Shown here: positions 17,433 through 26,444 of the stretch, piece by piece
How the letters are laid out: the number at the start of each line of letters is the position of its first letter
Position numbering within the stretch: position 1 is the first letter of the stretch
Assembly (NCBI RefSeq): GCF_022558445.1
Contig: NZ_CP054699.1
Location: 2,064,001-2,128,000, forward strand
Origin: Candidatus Contubernalis alkalaceticus
Lineage (GTDB): Bacteria; Bacillota; Dethiobacteria; SKNC01
Direction of reading: 5' to 3'
DNA: 64,000 bases
Translations under genes and position numbers: made by a program
The notes under the pieces: model-generated
Databases searched by the model: none
What the model saw: the letters and a program-made list of their open reading frames with translations, nothing else
What the model was told of the DNA's origin: nothing

Positions 17433-18761
17433 TCAATCAGTTTCTGTCATCAGTTCAGTAACCGTTAAAAACTCATAACCTTCCTCCTGTAATATGCCAA
17501 TAATTTGCGGCAGAGCCTTTACCGTATTTTTCCTGTCACCTCCGCTCCTAGTGATGATGCTTCCGCTGTCATGAAAAAGAATAATATCTCCTCCGGAAAC
17601 GTTGAAAACAATCTGTTCCTTTATCTGCCTGGCGCTGATTTCCGTCCAATCCCTGGAACTCAAAGACCACAGCACCAGTTTATAATTATGTTCATCTATG
17701 ATTTCTCTAACAGCATGGCTGTATAACCCCCGGGGAGGCCTAAATAATTCCGTTTTTATACCGGTCACCTCTTCAATAACCCGGTTGGATTTAAATATTT
17801 CGCATTCCGCCTTATCTTTTGATAGAAATAGCAGATTCTTATGGGAGTAGGTGTGGTTTCCTATTTCATGCCCTTCCTCCACAATTCTTCGGGCAACCTC
17901 CGGATACATCTCTACATGTTTGCCCACCATAAAAAAAGTTGCTTTTACGTCCTGTTCTTTTAATATATCTAATATCTGGGGAGTATAAACAGGGTCGGGA
18001 CCATCATCAAAGGTTATGGCAATATAATCCTTTTTTAGGTTCCCGGCTCTCACAATATCCGTCTGCAGCTCAAACCCTCGGTAAACATACATATTTAAAA
18101 AAAGAAAGCTCACCACAATAAAAGCTGTAATTAAAAACAGCAGTCTTCGGACAATCCGGCCAGGTGACCGGACTTTTTTCCGGTATTCCGCAAACCTAAC
18201 CCGGGGAGATTCTTCGTATAATTTAGGTTCCAACCCCCAGGCAATCTTTTCTAATTCAGTAATCTGGTTATAAACTACCACAGCTGCCGTAATTACCCCC
18301 AACACAATATAAAGGTCGTATCCATATAATTTCCAAATTATTAGGGGTAAAAACAACGTTGAAACAATAGTGGCATATGCCATATAACGGGTGAATATTA
18401 AAAATAAAACCCAGATTACAACCAGGGGCAGTATTACATGAGGAGTTAATGCAGCTAGAACCCCCAACAAAGGAGCAAGCCCTGGCCCTCTGCGGAAGCG
18501 ATAAAAAAGAGACCAGAAATGGCCGAGAGTCAACGCCAGTGCGGCAATAGCCATAGCTATATGGGTGTCGATCAGATACATCGCCAAAAAAACCGCCGCT
18601 ATCCCTTTAAAAAAATCAAACAAGTAAATAAAAGGATACAGCAGCTTGAGGTCTTTCTGCTTAAAAAAACCTCTCCAAATCCGGTTTAAAAACAATTGAG
18701 TGGGAAAAGAGCCGATCAAATAACTGATTAGAGCTATAAAGAAGAAAGTATCCAGTTTCAT
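17433..18761 (-). CDS. PlsY-like membrane domain fused to NodB polysaccharide deacetylase
   Basis: This 442-residue protein joins two domains. Residues 1 to about 175 are a multi-helix membrane region like PlsY glycerol-3-phosphate acyltransferase: LISYLIGSFPTQLFL, FDFFKGIAAVFLA and LGHFWSLFYRFRRGPG correspond in order to PlsY segments. The catalytic GSGxxGATN motif is missing and the GHxxPxFxxFKGGxG motif is altered, so acyltransferase activity is doubtful. A further helix (about 206-226) leads to a NodB domain with FDDGPDP (251-257), HTYSH (303-307), FRPPRG and ILFHDSG, all the metal and catalytic motifs of peptidoglycan or chitooligosaccharide deacetylases. It lies downstream of spoIVA beyond a terminator. 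Confidence 0.85.
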   Translation of the reverse strand: MKLDTFFFIALISYLIGSFPTQLFLNRIWRGFFKQKDLKLLYPFIYLFDFFKGIAAVFLAMYLIDTHIAMAIAALALTLGHFWSLFYRFRRGPGLAPLLGVLAALTPHVILPLVVIWVLFLIFTRYMAYATIVSTLFLPLIIWKLYGYDLYIVLGVITAAVVVYNQITELEKIAWGLEPKLYEESPRVRFAEYRKKVRSPGRIVRRLLFLITAFIVVSFLFLNMYVYRGFELQTDIVRAGNLKKDYIAITFDDGPDPVYTPQILDILKEQDVKATFFMVGKHVEMYPEVARRIVEEGHEIGNHTYSHKNLLFLSKDKAECEIFKSNRVIEEVTGIKTELFRPPRGLYSHAVREIIDEHNYKLVLWSLSSRDWTEISARQIKEQIVFNVSGGDIILFHDSGSIITRSGGDRKNTVKALPQIIGILQEEGYEFLTVTELMTETD

Positions 18762-18875
18762 GTTGTTTGATTACCCTTTCTCTAAAAACCGAACTTTTGC
18801 TATAATTTATTTACTATCGACTTAATTTCATTGTATATTAACCCTTAATAAAGGGCAATTTAAAATTTTGTACAA

Positions 18876-18905
18876 TAAAAAATGCGTGTTTTCAGCACGC
18901 ATTTT
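18876..18905 (-). terminator. Terminator of spoIVA
   Basis: AAAATGCGTG (18879-18888) pairs with CACGCATTTT (18896-18905) around a short loop, and the minus strand then runs into a T tract. It lies 8 bases beyond the spoIVA stop codon. Confidence 0.9.
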
Positions 18906-18912
18906 AACGTTC

Positions 18913-20394
18913 CTACAGTATGATAGCTATGAGTCCACCGCTGCCCTCATTTATGATTTTTGATAGGGTCTGCTGCAATTTCTCCTGGGCATTGGGAGGC
19001 ATATTGGACAGTTTGGAACTAATGCCGTCTTTTACTAAAGCATGCAGGGATTTTCCAAAGATATTGGATTCCCAAATTTTTTCTGGATTTTCTTCATATT
19101 CCTCCATAAGAAAGTTTACCAGGTCTTCACTCTGCTTTTCACTACCCACGATGGGAGCAAACTCTGAAATAACGTCCACTTTAATCATGTGTAAAGAAGG
19201 TGCACTGGCTTTAAGTCTTACTCCAAAACGATTTCCCTGTTTAAAAATTTCCGGCTCCTCTAACTCCATTTCCTCTAGAACAGGGGGAACAATACCGTAA
19301 CCAATTTCTTTTACATCTTCCAGAGCTTCCTCTAGTTTATCAAACTCTCTTTTTGCTTTGGAATAATCTCTCATAACCCGCAAAAGATCAGCCTTATCCT
19401 TAATTTCTTCTCCACAGGTTTCTGATAAGATCTGGTCATATAAGGCTTGTGGTGATTCTATTTCAACAAAAGCCTGCCCGGTTCCCAGTTCCATATCCGT
19501 TAGTTTTGCAATTTCTACAAAGTCGTATTCTTTTAATCTCTCTACCAGGCCCTCTACTTCCCTGAGACGTTTTATGTCTGCTACGTTTTCCCTAATCGCC
19601 TGATTAAAACTGTCCCGTAACCAGTGTTCATCGGACAATACCTCTACCCACTTGGGCAGGTTTATACTCACCTGCCTGACAGGGAACTCCAGAAGTACTT
19701 CTTGCAATATGGTGTCAATATCGATTTCTTCCAGGTCCAGACAGCTTAAAGTAATTACCGGGACATTATATTTTTCCTCAAGCTCTCCCTGAAGAGTAAG
19801 GGTTTCAGCAGCAGTCGGTTGTGTAGAATTTAGAATAATGACAAAGGGTTTATCAATGGCTTTTAATTCTTCAATGACCCTCTCTTCGGCGTTCAGGTAG
19901 CTCTCTCTGGCAATATCGGTAATTGTACCATCTGTGGTGACCACCAGGCCTATGGTAGAATGGTCGCTGATTACTTTTCTTGTACCAACTTCGGCTGCCT
20001 CTTCAAAGGGTATATCATAATCGAACCAGGGAGTGGTAACCATTCTAGGCCCATTCTCATCTTCGTAACCTACTGCGCCAGGGACCATATATCCCACACA
20101 ATCCACCAGTCTAACACGCATGCTGATATTTTCTCTGATTGTTACCTCTACAGCTTCTTCAGGAATAAATTTCGGTTCAGTAGTCATAATAGTCCTACCA
20201 CCACTGCTCTGGGGAAGCTCATCCTTTGCTCGTTCCCTGTTTTTCTCACTGATGTTGGGAAGGACAACTATTTCCATAAATTTTTTTATGAAAGTCGATT
20301 TACCGGTCCTTACAGGCCCAACAACCCCAAGGTATATGTCTCCGCCAGTTCTTTCAATTATATCCTGAAAAATGTTTACTTTTTCTCTCTCCAA
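18913..20394 (-). CDS. spoIVA: SpoIVA, spore coat morphogenetic ATPase
   Basis: SpoIVA polymerises on the forespore surface by ATP hydrolysis and forms the base for coat assembly. The 493-residue length is typical. A TRAFAC-type ATPase domain at the N-terminus has Walker A GPVRTGKST (26-34) and LVDCVGYMVPGAVGY; the middle and C-terminal domains follow, with a C-terminus ending in GGLIAIIL, the hydrophobic tail needed for SpoVM interaction and localisation. Translation starts at TTG 20394 with AAAGGAGGG 8 bases upstream. It is a monocistronic gene flanked by strong terminators. Mother-cell (sigma E) control is expected from other spore formers but was not confirmed in the sequence. Confidence 0.97.
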   Translation of the reverse strand: MEREKVNIFQDIIERTGGDIYLGVVGPVRTGKSTFIKKFMEIVVLPNISEKNRERAKDELPQSSGGRTIMTTEPKFIPEEAVEVTIRENISMRVRLVDCVGYMVPGAVGYEDENGPRMVTTPWFDYDIPFEEAAEVGTRKVISDHSTIGLVVTTDGTITDIARESYLNAEERVIEELKAIDKPFVIILNSTQPTAAETLTLQGELEEKYNVPVITLSCLDLEEIDIDTILQEVLLEFPVRQVSINLPKWVEVLSDEHWLRDSFNQAIRENVADIKRLREVEGLVERLKEYDFVEIAKLTDMELGTGQAFVEIESPQALYDQILSETCGEEIKDKADLLRVMRDYSKAKREFDKLEEALEDVKEIGYGIVPPVLEEMELEEPEIFKQGNRFGVRLKASAPSLHMIKVDVISEFAPIVGSEKQSEDLVNFLMEEYEENPEKIWESNIFGKSLHALVKDGISSKLSNMPPNAQEKLQQTLSKIINEGSGGLIAIIL

Positions 20395-20491
20395 TCTTCT
20401 TCCCTCCTTTAGGTTTTTTCGAGGAGATCAGGAGTTAGTTCTTTTAACGTTATATATATATGAAAATAATTGGTGAATATTACATATGCAA

Positions 20492-20542
20492 TAAAAAAAA
20501 TATACCGCTTTCACAATTATTTATATACGAAAGCGGTATATT
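20492..20542 (-). terminator. Terminator of the gpsA operon
   Basis: A perfect 14-bp stem (AATATACCGCTTTC at 20499-20512 with its complement at 20529-20542) is followed on the minus strand by eight T residues. It separates gpsA from spoIVA. Confidence 0.93.
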
Positions 20543-20594
20543 TCTGTTAGATTTAAAAAAATAATTAAAAATAAATAATCAAATGTATCCTATT

Positions 20595-21632
20595 CTACCA
20601 ACCGGAGACACCCTGGTTAGCAATTTCCTCCATTTCATGCTTTTTCCCCCTGAGCATAAGTTCAGAAACACCCTGGTGAGGACTTTTCCCCTGAAAAAGC
20701 ACATCGTATAGCTGGCGGGTAATAGGCATCTCTATACCGTATTTTTCTGCCAACTTACAGGCAGCTTTCGTGGTTTTAACTCCCTCCACGGCCATCTGCA
20801 TCTGTTCCATGACCTGTTCCAACCCGTAACCTTCTCCTAACAGCATTCCCGCTTTTCTGTTTCTGCTGTGTCTACTGGTGCAGGTGACAATCAGGTCCCC
20901 CACACCGGCCAGTCCGGCAAAGGTTAAGGGATTGGCGCCCATTTCTATGCCCAATCGGCTTATTTCCGTTAGTCCCCGGGTCATCAAAGCAGCCTTAGTG
21001 TTATCTCCAAAACCCAGTCCGTCGGATGCACCTGAAGCCAGAGCTATAATATTTTTTAAGGCTCCCCCCAGTTCCACCCCTACCATATCAGGATTAGTAT
21101 AAACCCTGAAATACGGACACATAAAAGTCTCCTGCACAAATTCAGCGGTACTGCGCCTTTTAGATGCCACTACCGTAGCAGAGGGGATCTCCCTGCTGAC
21201 CTCCTCAGCATGATTAGGCCCTGATATTACTGCAATATTTGGATTATGGCCGGGACCCATTTCCTCCTGCAATACTTCAGACATTCGAAGAAGGGTATCC
21301 GTTTCAATTCCCTTGGTGGCACTGACCAGAATAGTATCCTTGGATATAAATTCTTTTGCTCTGCTGATAATTGTTCTAAATCCATGGGAGGGAACTGCCA
21401 TTACTATCAACCTACTGTATTTCACGACCTCCTGAAGATTATGGGAGACTTCCAGTTCTGGAGGGATATAAACTCCGGGAAGATATTTTTCATTCATTTT
21501 TTTTTCTTTTATATCTTTACATTGATTTTCAGTTCTAGTCCACAGTTTAACCTTATACCCTTTCCGGCACATTACCAAAGCAAGGGTTGTCCCCCATCCA
21601 CCGGCTCCTATTACAGAAAATATTTCCTCCAT
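20595..21632 (-). CDS. gpsA: GpsA, NAD(P)-dependent glycerol-3-phosphate dehydrogenase
   Basis: GpsA reduces dihydroxyacetone phosphate to sn-glycerol 3-phosphate, the backbone for phospholipids. The 345-residue protein has the dinucleotide-binding motif GAGGWGTTLA (9-18), ISGPNHAEEV, the catalytic lysine block GGALKNIIALASG, and TCTSRHSRNRKAG. It starts at ATG 21632 behind AGGAGGG. It follows plsY, which uses its product; the der-plsY-gpsA order is common in Clostridia and Bacilli. Confidence 0.97.
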   Translation of the reverse strand: MEEIFSVIGAGGWGTTLALVMCRKGYKVKLWTRTENQCKDIKEKKMNEKYLPGVYIPPELEVSHNLQEVVKYSRLIVMAVPSHGFRTIISRAKEFISKDTILVSATKGIETDTLLRMSEVLQEEMGPGHNPNIAVISGPNHAEEVSREIPSATVVASKRRSTAEFVQETFMCPYFRVYTNPDMVGVELGGALKNIIALASGASDGLGFGDNTKAALMTRGLTEISRLGIEMGANPLTFAGLAGVGDLIVTCTSRHSRNRKAGMLLGEGYGLEQVMEQMQMAVEGVKTTKAACKLAEKYGIEMPITRQLYDVLFQGKSPHQGVSELMLRGKKHEMEEIANQGVSGW

Positions 21633-21677
21633 AGCTTTCCCTCCTATCCATTTAATAATCAGAAATATTACTATCTT

Positions 21678-22289
21678 TTACTTACGTGAATCCACCTTTA
21701 TTCTCTGACCGATTTTACTTTCCGTGCCTGCTCGTATTCTTTTCAAATTAGGAATATGTCTTGCTACCGCCAGCAGGCTGAGGAAAGTTCCAAAAACCAG
21801 ATAAGGAATATTATGGCCTTCTACGAAAAACCAGATTAAAAAGGGCAGAGATACTGCACCCACCACAGAACCCAAGGATACAAATTTACTTAAACCAACC
21901 ACCGAAAAGCCGATAATAGCAAGGATAAGTGTTACTTTGGGAAAAAGCCCGGTTAAAGCCCCCAGGCTGGTAGCAATCCCCCGTCCCCCCTTGAAACCAA
22001 AAAATAACGGCCAGTTATGTCCTGCTACCACTGCTACTGCTGAAGCAATTTCTATGTAAGGGTTTCCAGTCAAAGTTTTAGCTGCATATACTGAAAAAAA
22101 CCCTTTCAAAGCATCCAACAAAAATACCGTCACCCCAGGACCCACCCCTAAAATCCGCATAATATTGGTGGCTCCGGTACTACCGCTGCCGTGTTCTCGG
22201 ATATCTACTCCCTTTAAATATTTAACAAAAAGATATCCAAAGGAAATCGAACCCAAAAGATATGAAAAAGCAATAATTAATAATCCCAT
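21678..22289 (-). CDS. plsY: PlsY, acyl-phosphate:glycerol-3-phosphate acyltransferase
   Basis: This integral membrane enzyme acylates glycerol 3-phosphate using acyl-phosphate, the first committed step of phospholipid synthesis. All three family motifs are present: GSGSTGATNIMR, GHNWPLFFGFKGGRG, and the C-terminal ARHIPNLKRIRAGTE. About five hydrophobic helices are visible. ATG 22289 is preferred because AGGAGGGG directly abuts ATG 22295 and lies 6 bases from the second ATG. This intact copy contrasts with the degenerate PlsY-like half of the gene at 17433-18761. Confidence 0.96.
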   Translation of the reverse strand: MGLLIIAFSYLLGSISFGYLFVKYLKGVDIREHGSGSTGATNIMRILGVGPGVTVFLLDALKGFFSVYAAKTLTGNPYIEIASAVAVVAGHNWPLFFGFKGGRGIATSLGALTGLFPKVTLILAIIGFSVVGLSKFVSLGSVVGAVSLPFLIWFFVEGHNIPYLVFGTFLSLLAVARHIPNLKRIRAGTESKIGQRIKVDSRK

Positions 22290-22484
22290 ATACATCCCCT
22301 CCTGTTTACCCTCAACTTAAACATTATAACATGTTTTAAGTGATAAATGATTATCTGCTTTTATTCTAATCTGATAATATTAGCACTTTTAATACTTAAA
22401 GGGATATTTGATGATTTTAGGGTTTTTAATTTCGCTAAACGGGGATAAATTACCCGATGGCTAAACTCTACTGAACATTAAAGA

Positions 22485-23807
22485 TTATCGTTCCCGTTCT
22501 CTAAAAAAAATCCTGATGGGTGTCCCGGTGAAATCAAAGGCTTCCCTTAATTGATTCTCCAGGTACCTTTTATAGGAAAAGTGAAGCAGCTTAGGGTCAT
22601 TTACAAATATGATAAAAGCAGGGGGTTTTTCTCCCACTTGAGTAGCATAATATAGTTTTAGCGATTTCCCCTTGGCGGTGGGGGGCGGATTTACCGCCAC
22701 CGCATCTCTGATTAAATTGTTCAAAATACCGGTGGTTATTTTTGTTTTACAGTTTTCATTTACTTCTTTTACTCGGTCTATAATGGCGAAGACCCTTTGT
22801 CCCGATAACGCTGAAACAAATATCACCGGCACATAAGTTAAAAAGGATAATTCTTTACGAACATTTTCTAAAAAAATTTTATGGGTATGGTCATCTTTTT
22901 CAATCAAATCCCACTTGTTTACAGCAATCACCATTCCCTTTCCCTTTTCATGGGCATAACCGGCGATTCTTTTGTCCTGTTCCGTTACCCCTTCCTTCGA
23001 ATCTATGACTACTACCACAACGTCCGACCTTTCTATAGCTCTGAAAGACCTTAAGATACTGTAATACTCTACAGATTCAAAAACCCTGCTCTTTCTTCTT
23101 ATTCCCGCAGTATCTATGAAAACAAACTTATCTTCTCCAATCGTTCTAAAAGAATCCACAGCATCCCGGGTGGTGCCGGGAATATCGGTAACAATCATTC
23201 TTTTTTGATCCAACAGGTAATTAATTAATGAAGACTTCCCAACATTTGGCCTGCCGGCAAAAGCAACTTTTATCAAAAATTCATCCTCCAGCAGTCCCTC
23301 CTCTTCTCCCAAAGGAGGCAGCTGCTCTATAACTGCATCTAACAAATCCCCCGTATTCATACCATGGGCCGCTGAAATGGCGATGGGTTCACCCAACCCC
23401 AGCTGATAAAATTCTCCTGCCTGAATATGTAAATCCAAGGTTTCAGCTTTGTTAGCCACCAGGATTACCGGTTTTTTAGTTTTGCGCAAAAGATGTGCTA
23501 TTTCCATATCGATATTGCTCACCCCGGCCCTGACATCCATTACTAAAAGAATTAAATCTGCTTCGTCAATAGCCGCTTCTGCCTGCAGCTTAATATTTTC
23601 CTCTATTTTATCTAAAGAACCCGGCACTATACCACCGGTATCAATGAGAACAAATTCTCGACTGTTCCAATATGCTCTGCTGTAGAGCCTGTCCCGGGTC
23701 ACACCGGATTGCTCTTCCACGATAGCTGAGCGGGTCTGCGCCAAGCGGTTAAATAATGTAGATTTTCCTACGTTTGGTCTTCCTACAATAGCTACTAAAG
23801 GATCCAA
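22485..23807 (-). CDS. der: Der (EngA), ribosome assembly GTPase
   Basis: Der is an essential tandem-GTPase factor for 50S subunit assembly. The 440 residues contain two G domains, each with a P-loop (GRPNVGKSTLF at residue 8; GRPNVGKSSLI near 187), a DTGG or DTAG switch, and NKAE or NKWD. A C-terminal KH-like domain ends near RIFFRERER. Translation starts at TTG 23807 behind GAGGG. It follows the radical SAM gene by 13 bases and precedes plsY. Confidence 0.97.
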   Translation of the reverse strand: MDPLVAIVGRPNVGKSTLFNRLAQTRSAIVEEQSGVTRDRLYSRAYWNSREFVLIDTGGIVPGSLDKIEENIKLQAEAAIDEADLILLVMDVRAGVSNIDMEIAHLLRKTKKPVILVANKAETLDLHIQAGEFYQLGLGEPIAISAAHGMNTGDLLDAVIEQLPPLGEEEGLLEDEFLIKVAFAGRPNVGKSSLINYLLDQKRMIVTDIPGTTRDAVDSFRTIGEDKFVFIDTAGIRRKSRVFESVEYYSILRSFRAIERSDVVVVVIDSKEGVTEQDKRIAGYAHEKGKGMVIAVNKWDLIEKDDHTHKIFLENVRKELSFLTYVPVIFVSALSGQRVFAIIDRVKEVNENCKTKITTGILNNLIRDAVAVNPPPTAKGKSLKLYYATQVGEKPPAFIIFVNDPKLLHFSYKRYLENQLREAFDFTGTPIRIFFRERER

Positions 23808-23820
23808 TTATTTTTCCCTC

Positions 23821-25140
23821 CTATAAACTGAACAGATCAAAGGGCGTCACACCCTCCAGCAGACTGTTAATCACCTTAGTTTTTACCTGAAGGATATCTT
23901 CAATCTCCTCCCGGGTATAATCATCTAAAAATAAATCTTTGCCATCTCTAACCATAACATCGGGAATAATCAGCAGATCTCCTAATTCCTTGTCACTTAA
24001 GGAATCAATCATATCCTTTCCACAGATTAACCCGGAAACAGTCACTTCCTTTCCAAAAAATATATTCTCTATATCCCAAACCTTAACCTTTAGGTTTTCT
24101 ACTGTATTAAAAAAATGGGCTAATTTTTCAATATATGGCTTGGCCAGATTACCGGTAACCAAAGAGACTGTAACGGGAGAAGATAACTTCAGGGGAAGGT
24201 CTGTATTTGTCCACTTTTCTAAATTATTTAATAAGATTCTTATAAGTCCTACTCCATTTTCCGTTTGTGGATATTCTTCATAAGAGTAATCCAGGGGTAT
24301 GTCAATTCCTGCTTTAAGGAAGAATTCATCTGCGGGGAAAACAAACCTGGTCCCTAAATCTTTTAAAAATTTTGCCTGCCACCTGCCAACACTCTCAATA
24401 ATATCCTGAGCTCCTTGGGATGTTACTGCAGTCAAAGGGAATTGATTCTCCCGGTACCGGGTAATACCCACCGGGACAACAGCTAAAGATTTGAATGAAG
24501 GCCACAGTTCAGCTAAATCCTTTATGGTCTGATTCAAAACTGTTCCATCGTTTATTCCAGGACATAATACCACCTGTCCATGCATTTCAATGTCCACTGA
24601 TGCAAGCCTTTTTAAGGTTTCTAAAATATTTCTTCCTTGATTACATCTTACCATTTTTTCTCTTAAAACCGGGTCAGTTGTATGAACAGATACATACAGA
24701 GGAGAAAGGTGCTGTTTTTCTATCCTTTCTATTTCCCTTTCCGTAAGGTTAGTAAGAGTAATAAAATTTCCATGGAGAAAAGAAAGACGATAATCATCAT
24801 CTTTAACATATAAGCTGCTGCGCATTCCTTTGGGCATCTGGTCAATAAAACAGAAAATACAGCGGTTGCTGCATCTTTTTTCTGGACTGATGGTAGGGCT
24901 TTCAAACATAATACCTAAATCCTCATCATAATCTTTCTCGATGTCAATCAACCATTGGTCTCCATTCTCTTTAAAAGCCTCCAACTCCAGTTCCTCATCA
25001 GCACAAAGATATCGATAATCCAGGACATCCTTAAATTTCTCACAATTGATACAGCTTACCCGGTCACCCTTTTCTAACCCAATTTGATCCGCAATAGAAC
25101 CTTTTTTAACATCTTTAATCTTCCAACCCTGTTTTTCCAT
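23821..25140 (-). CDS. PDZ - radical SAM - DUF512 protein
   Basis: The 439-residue protein begins with a PDZ-like domain (residues 8-45, GSIADQIGLEKGDRVSCIN). A radical SAM-like cysteine cluster follows, C90-x3-C94-x2-C97 in CSNRCIFCFIDQ, and then a DUF512 domain to the end. The family (YhcC-unrelated; found in most Clostridia just upstream of der) has no proven reaction. The cysteine spacing and fold predict a 4Fe-4S cluster and radical chemistry. It starts at ATG 25140 behind AAAGGTG. The tight link to der hints at a role near translation, but that is only context. Confidence 0.9.
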   Translation of the reverse strand: MEKQGWKIKDVKKGSIADQIGLEKGDRVSCINCEKFKDVLDYRYLCADEELELEAFKENGDQWLIDIEKDYDEDLGIMFESPTISPEKRCSNRCIFCFIDQMPKGMRSSLYVKDDDYRLSFLHGNFITLTNLTEREIERIEKQHLSPLYVSVHTTDPVLREKMVRCNQGRNILETLKRLASVDIEMHGQVVLCPGINDGTVLNQTIKDLAELWPSFKSLAVVPVGITRYRENQFPLTAVTSQGAQDIIESVGRWQAKFLKDLGTRFVFPADEFFLKAGIDIPLDYSYEEYPQTENGVGLIRILLNNLEKWTNTDLPLKLSSPVTVSLVTGNLAKPYIEKLAHFFNTVENLKVKVWDIENIFFGKEVTVSGLICGKDMIDSLSDKELGDLLIIPDVMVRDGKDLFLDDYTREEIEDILQVKTKVINSLLEGVTPFDLFSL

Positions 25141-25225
25141 TCAGCAAGCACCTTTCTAAACAGATGAGGTAAAAATCCTAACGTTTCATTAATTATCCTA
25201 CATTCATCTCACCTCTGTCAAGGAG

Positions 25226-25714
25226 TTACTCAGTGGAGTCTGGGTTTTGTCCCAAAGATTCTCGTATTCTTTCCTTAACTGAATCAACCAAATCAACAAA
25301 TTGATAATACGCCTTTTTTACCCCCTTGATGGTTAAGGGCCTTCCTACCTTCACCATTCCTAACCTCCTGGATAAATAACCTCCCACCCTGGTTATCATA
25401 TTAATTTGGGAGAGACTGTTTACTAAAACCAGCTGGTTTTCTGGAATATTATATATTTTTAAGAGACTGTCAATGGACCTGATCAAAACCTCTTTATTGT
25501 TAGCCATACCTATAATGTATACTTCAATACCGTATTCATCTCTTCCGATATAAAAGGGGTTGCCAATTTCTTCTCGCCGGGTCTGGTCAAAATGAGGAAT
25601 GGTAATAATCTCTTCGGTACTGGGAATACGATTTTTCGGCAGCATACCCACATGAATGGCTGAAGCAATTACTGATGAATGGGCGGAACCATAGCAGTGA
25701 TATATAATGTACAT
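25226..25714 (-). CDS. DUF3189 family protein, copy 2
   Basis: This 162-residue protein begins IIYHCYGSAHSSVIASAIHVGMLP, the DUF3189 hallmark, and has a C-terminal amphipathic helix. Function is unknown; the family is found mostly in endospore-forming Clostridia. It follows a paralogue by 10 bases, in a run with YIEGIA and spoIIP. It starts at ATG 25714 behind GAAGGA. No signal peptide or membrane helix is visible. Confidence 0.85.
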   Translation of the reverse strand: MYIIYHCYGSAHSSVIASAIHVGMLPKNRIPSTEEIITIPHFDQTRREEIGNPFYIGRDEYGIEVYIIGMANNKEVLIRSIDSLLKIYNIPENQLVLVNSLSQINMITRVGGYLSRRLGMVKVGRPLTIKGVKKAYYQFVDLVDSVKERIRESLGQNPDSTE

Positions 25715-25724
25715 TTTTTTCCTT

Positions 25725-26195
25725 CTAATTTAATTGTTTTAATAATAAATCCTTTTCAACTTTTTCAATAAGCTCGGTAAAATCAGAAAAAGCCTTTTGG
25801 GAGCCTTTCAAGAGCAGTCTAAAAGCCATTTGAGTTACTACTTTTCGACTGTACAGAAACATTCCCGCTCTCATCTCCAGATTGGTCAAGGGAAAAGTGT
25901 CTACAAAGTAAAGCTTTCGGGGATCTTCCCTCACTATTTCCAGTACACCCCGTAATGTATTTTCTAAGATCTGAAAAGCCTTCCTGCTGCCCATAAAATA
26001 AATCTCGTTTCCCTTTCCATCAGACCCTGCATAATGAATCACCCCATGATTTTTTGGTGTCCCCCGATGAAATAGACTGCAGGACAAAAGCTCCTTTTTC
26101 CCTGGGTATTTTTCTCGGGGAAGCATGCCGCAGTGAATTCCTGCTGCCAGAGCCGGAGTAAAACTTCCCCCGCAGCTGTGATAAATCACCTGCAT
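25725..26195 (-). CDS. DUF3189 family protein, copy 1
   Basis: This 156-residue protein begins VIYHSCGGSFTPALAAGIHCGMLPREKYP and is clearly paralogous to the next gene, though identity outside the N-terminal block is modest. It starts at ATG 26195 behind TAGGAG. The tandem arrangement suggests that the two proteins form a pair. Function unknown. Confidence 0.85.
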   Translation of the reverse strand: MQVIYHSCGGSFTPALAAGIHCGMLPREKYPGKKELLSCSLFHRGTPKNHGVIHYAGSDGKGNEIYFMGSRKAFQILENTLRGVLEIVREDPRKLYFVDTFPLTNLEMRAGMFLYSRKVVTQMAFRLLLKGSQKAFSDFTELIEKVEKDLLLKQLN

Positions 26196-26207
26196 TTATT
26201 ATCGCTC

Positions 26208-26399
26208 CTAATGTTTAACTATGATAAATACTCCGTTTTCCAGGTCATGAACCACACCCTCCAGAATTCTTCCCAAGTATTGTGAAATTTTTTGTTGTTC
26301 TTCTCTTTCACTAACAATAAAAGTAGGGATACTCCCGGCAACCTTATCCGGTTCCAAAGTTACAGCCGCCAGAATTATTTTACTGATGGAAACCTGCAT
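26208..26399 (-). CDS. Small partner protein of YIEGIA (capping complex subunit type)
   Basis: This is a 63-residue protein starting at ATG 26399 behind AAAGGTGAG. It reads ILAAVTLEPDKVAGSIPTFIV, then a helix, then HDLENGVFIIVKH. Its size, sequence and place just after the YIEGIA gene match the small protein annotated in Clostridia as a capping complex subunit for YIEGIA. No biochemical role is established. Confidence 0.8.
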   Translation of the reverse strand: MQVSISKIILAAVTLEPDKVAGSIPTFIVSEREEQQKISQYLGRILEGVVHDLENGVFIIVKH

Positions 26400-26444
26400 G
26401 TAAAACTCACCTTTCTATAAAGCATAACTGACAAGTAAGATTAT

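Noticed and set aside
17433-18761. PlsY-NodB fusion as a sequencing or assembly error
   Set aside because: The frame is continuous, a connecting helix of normal composition joins the halves, and there is no second start with a ribosome binding site at the junction; an error cannot be fully excluded without reads.
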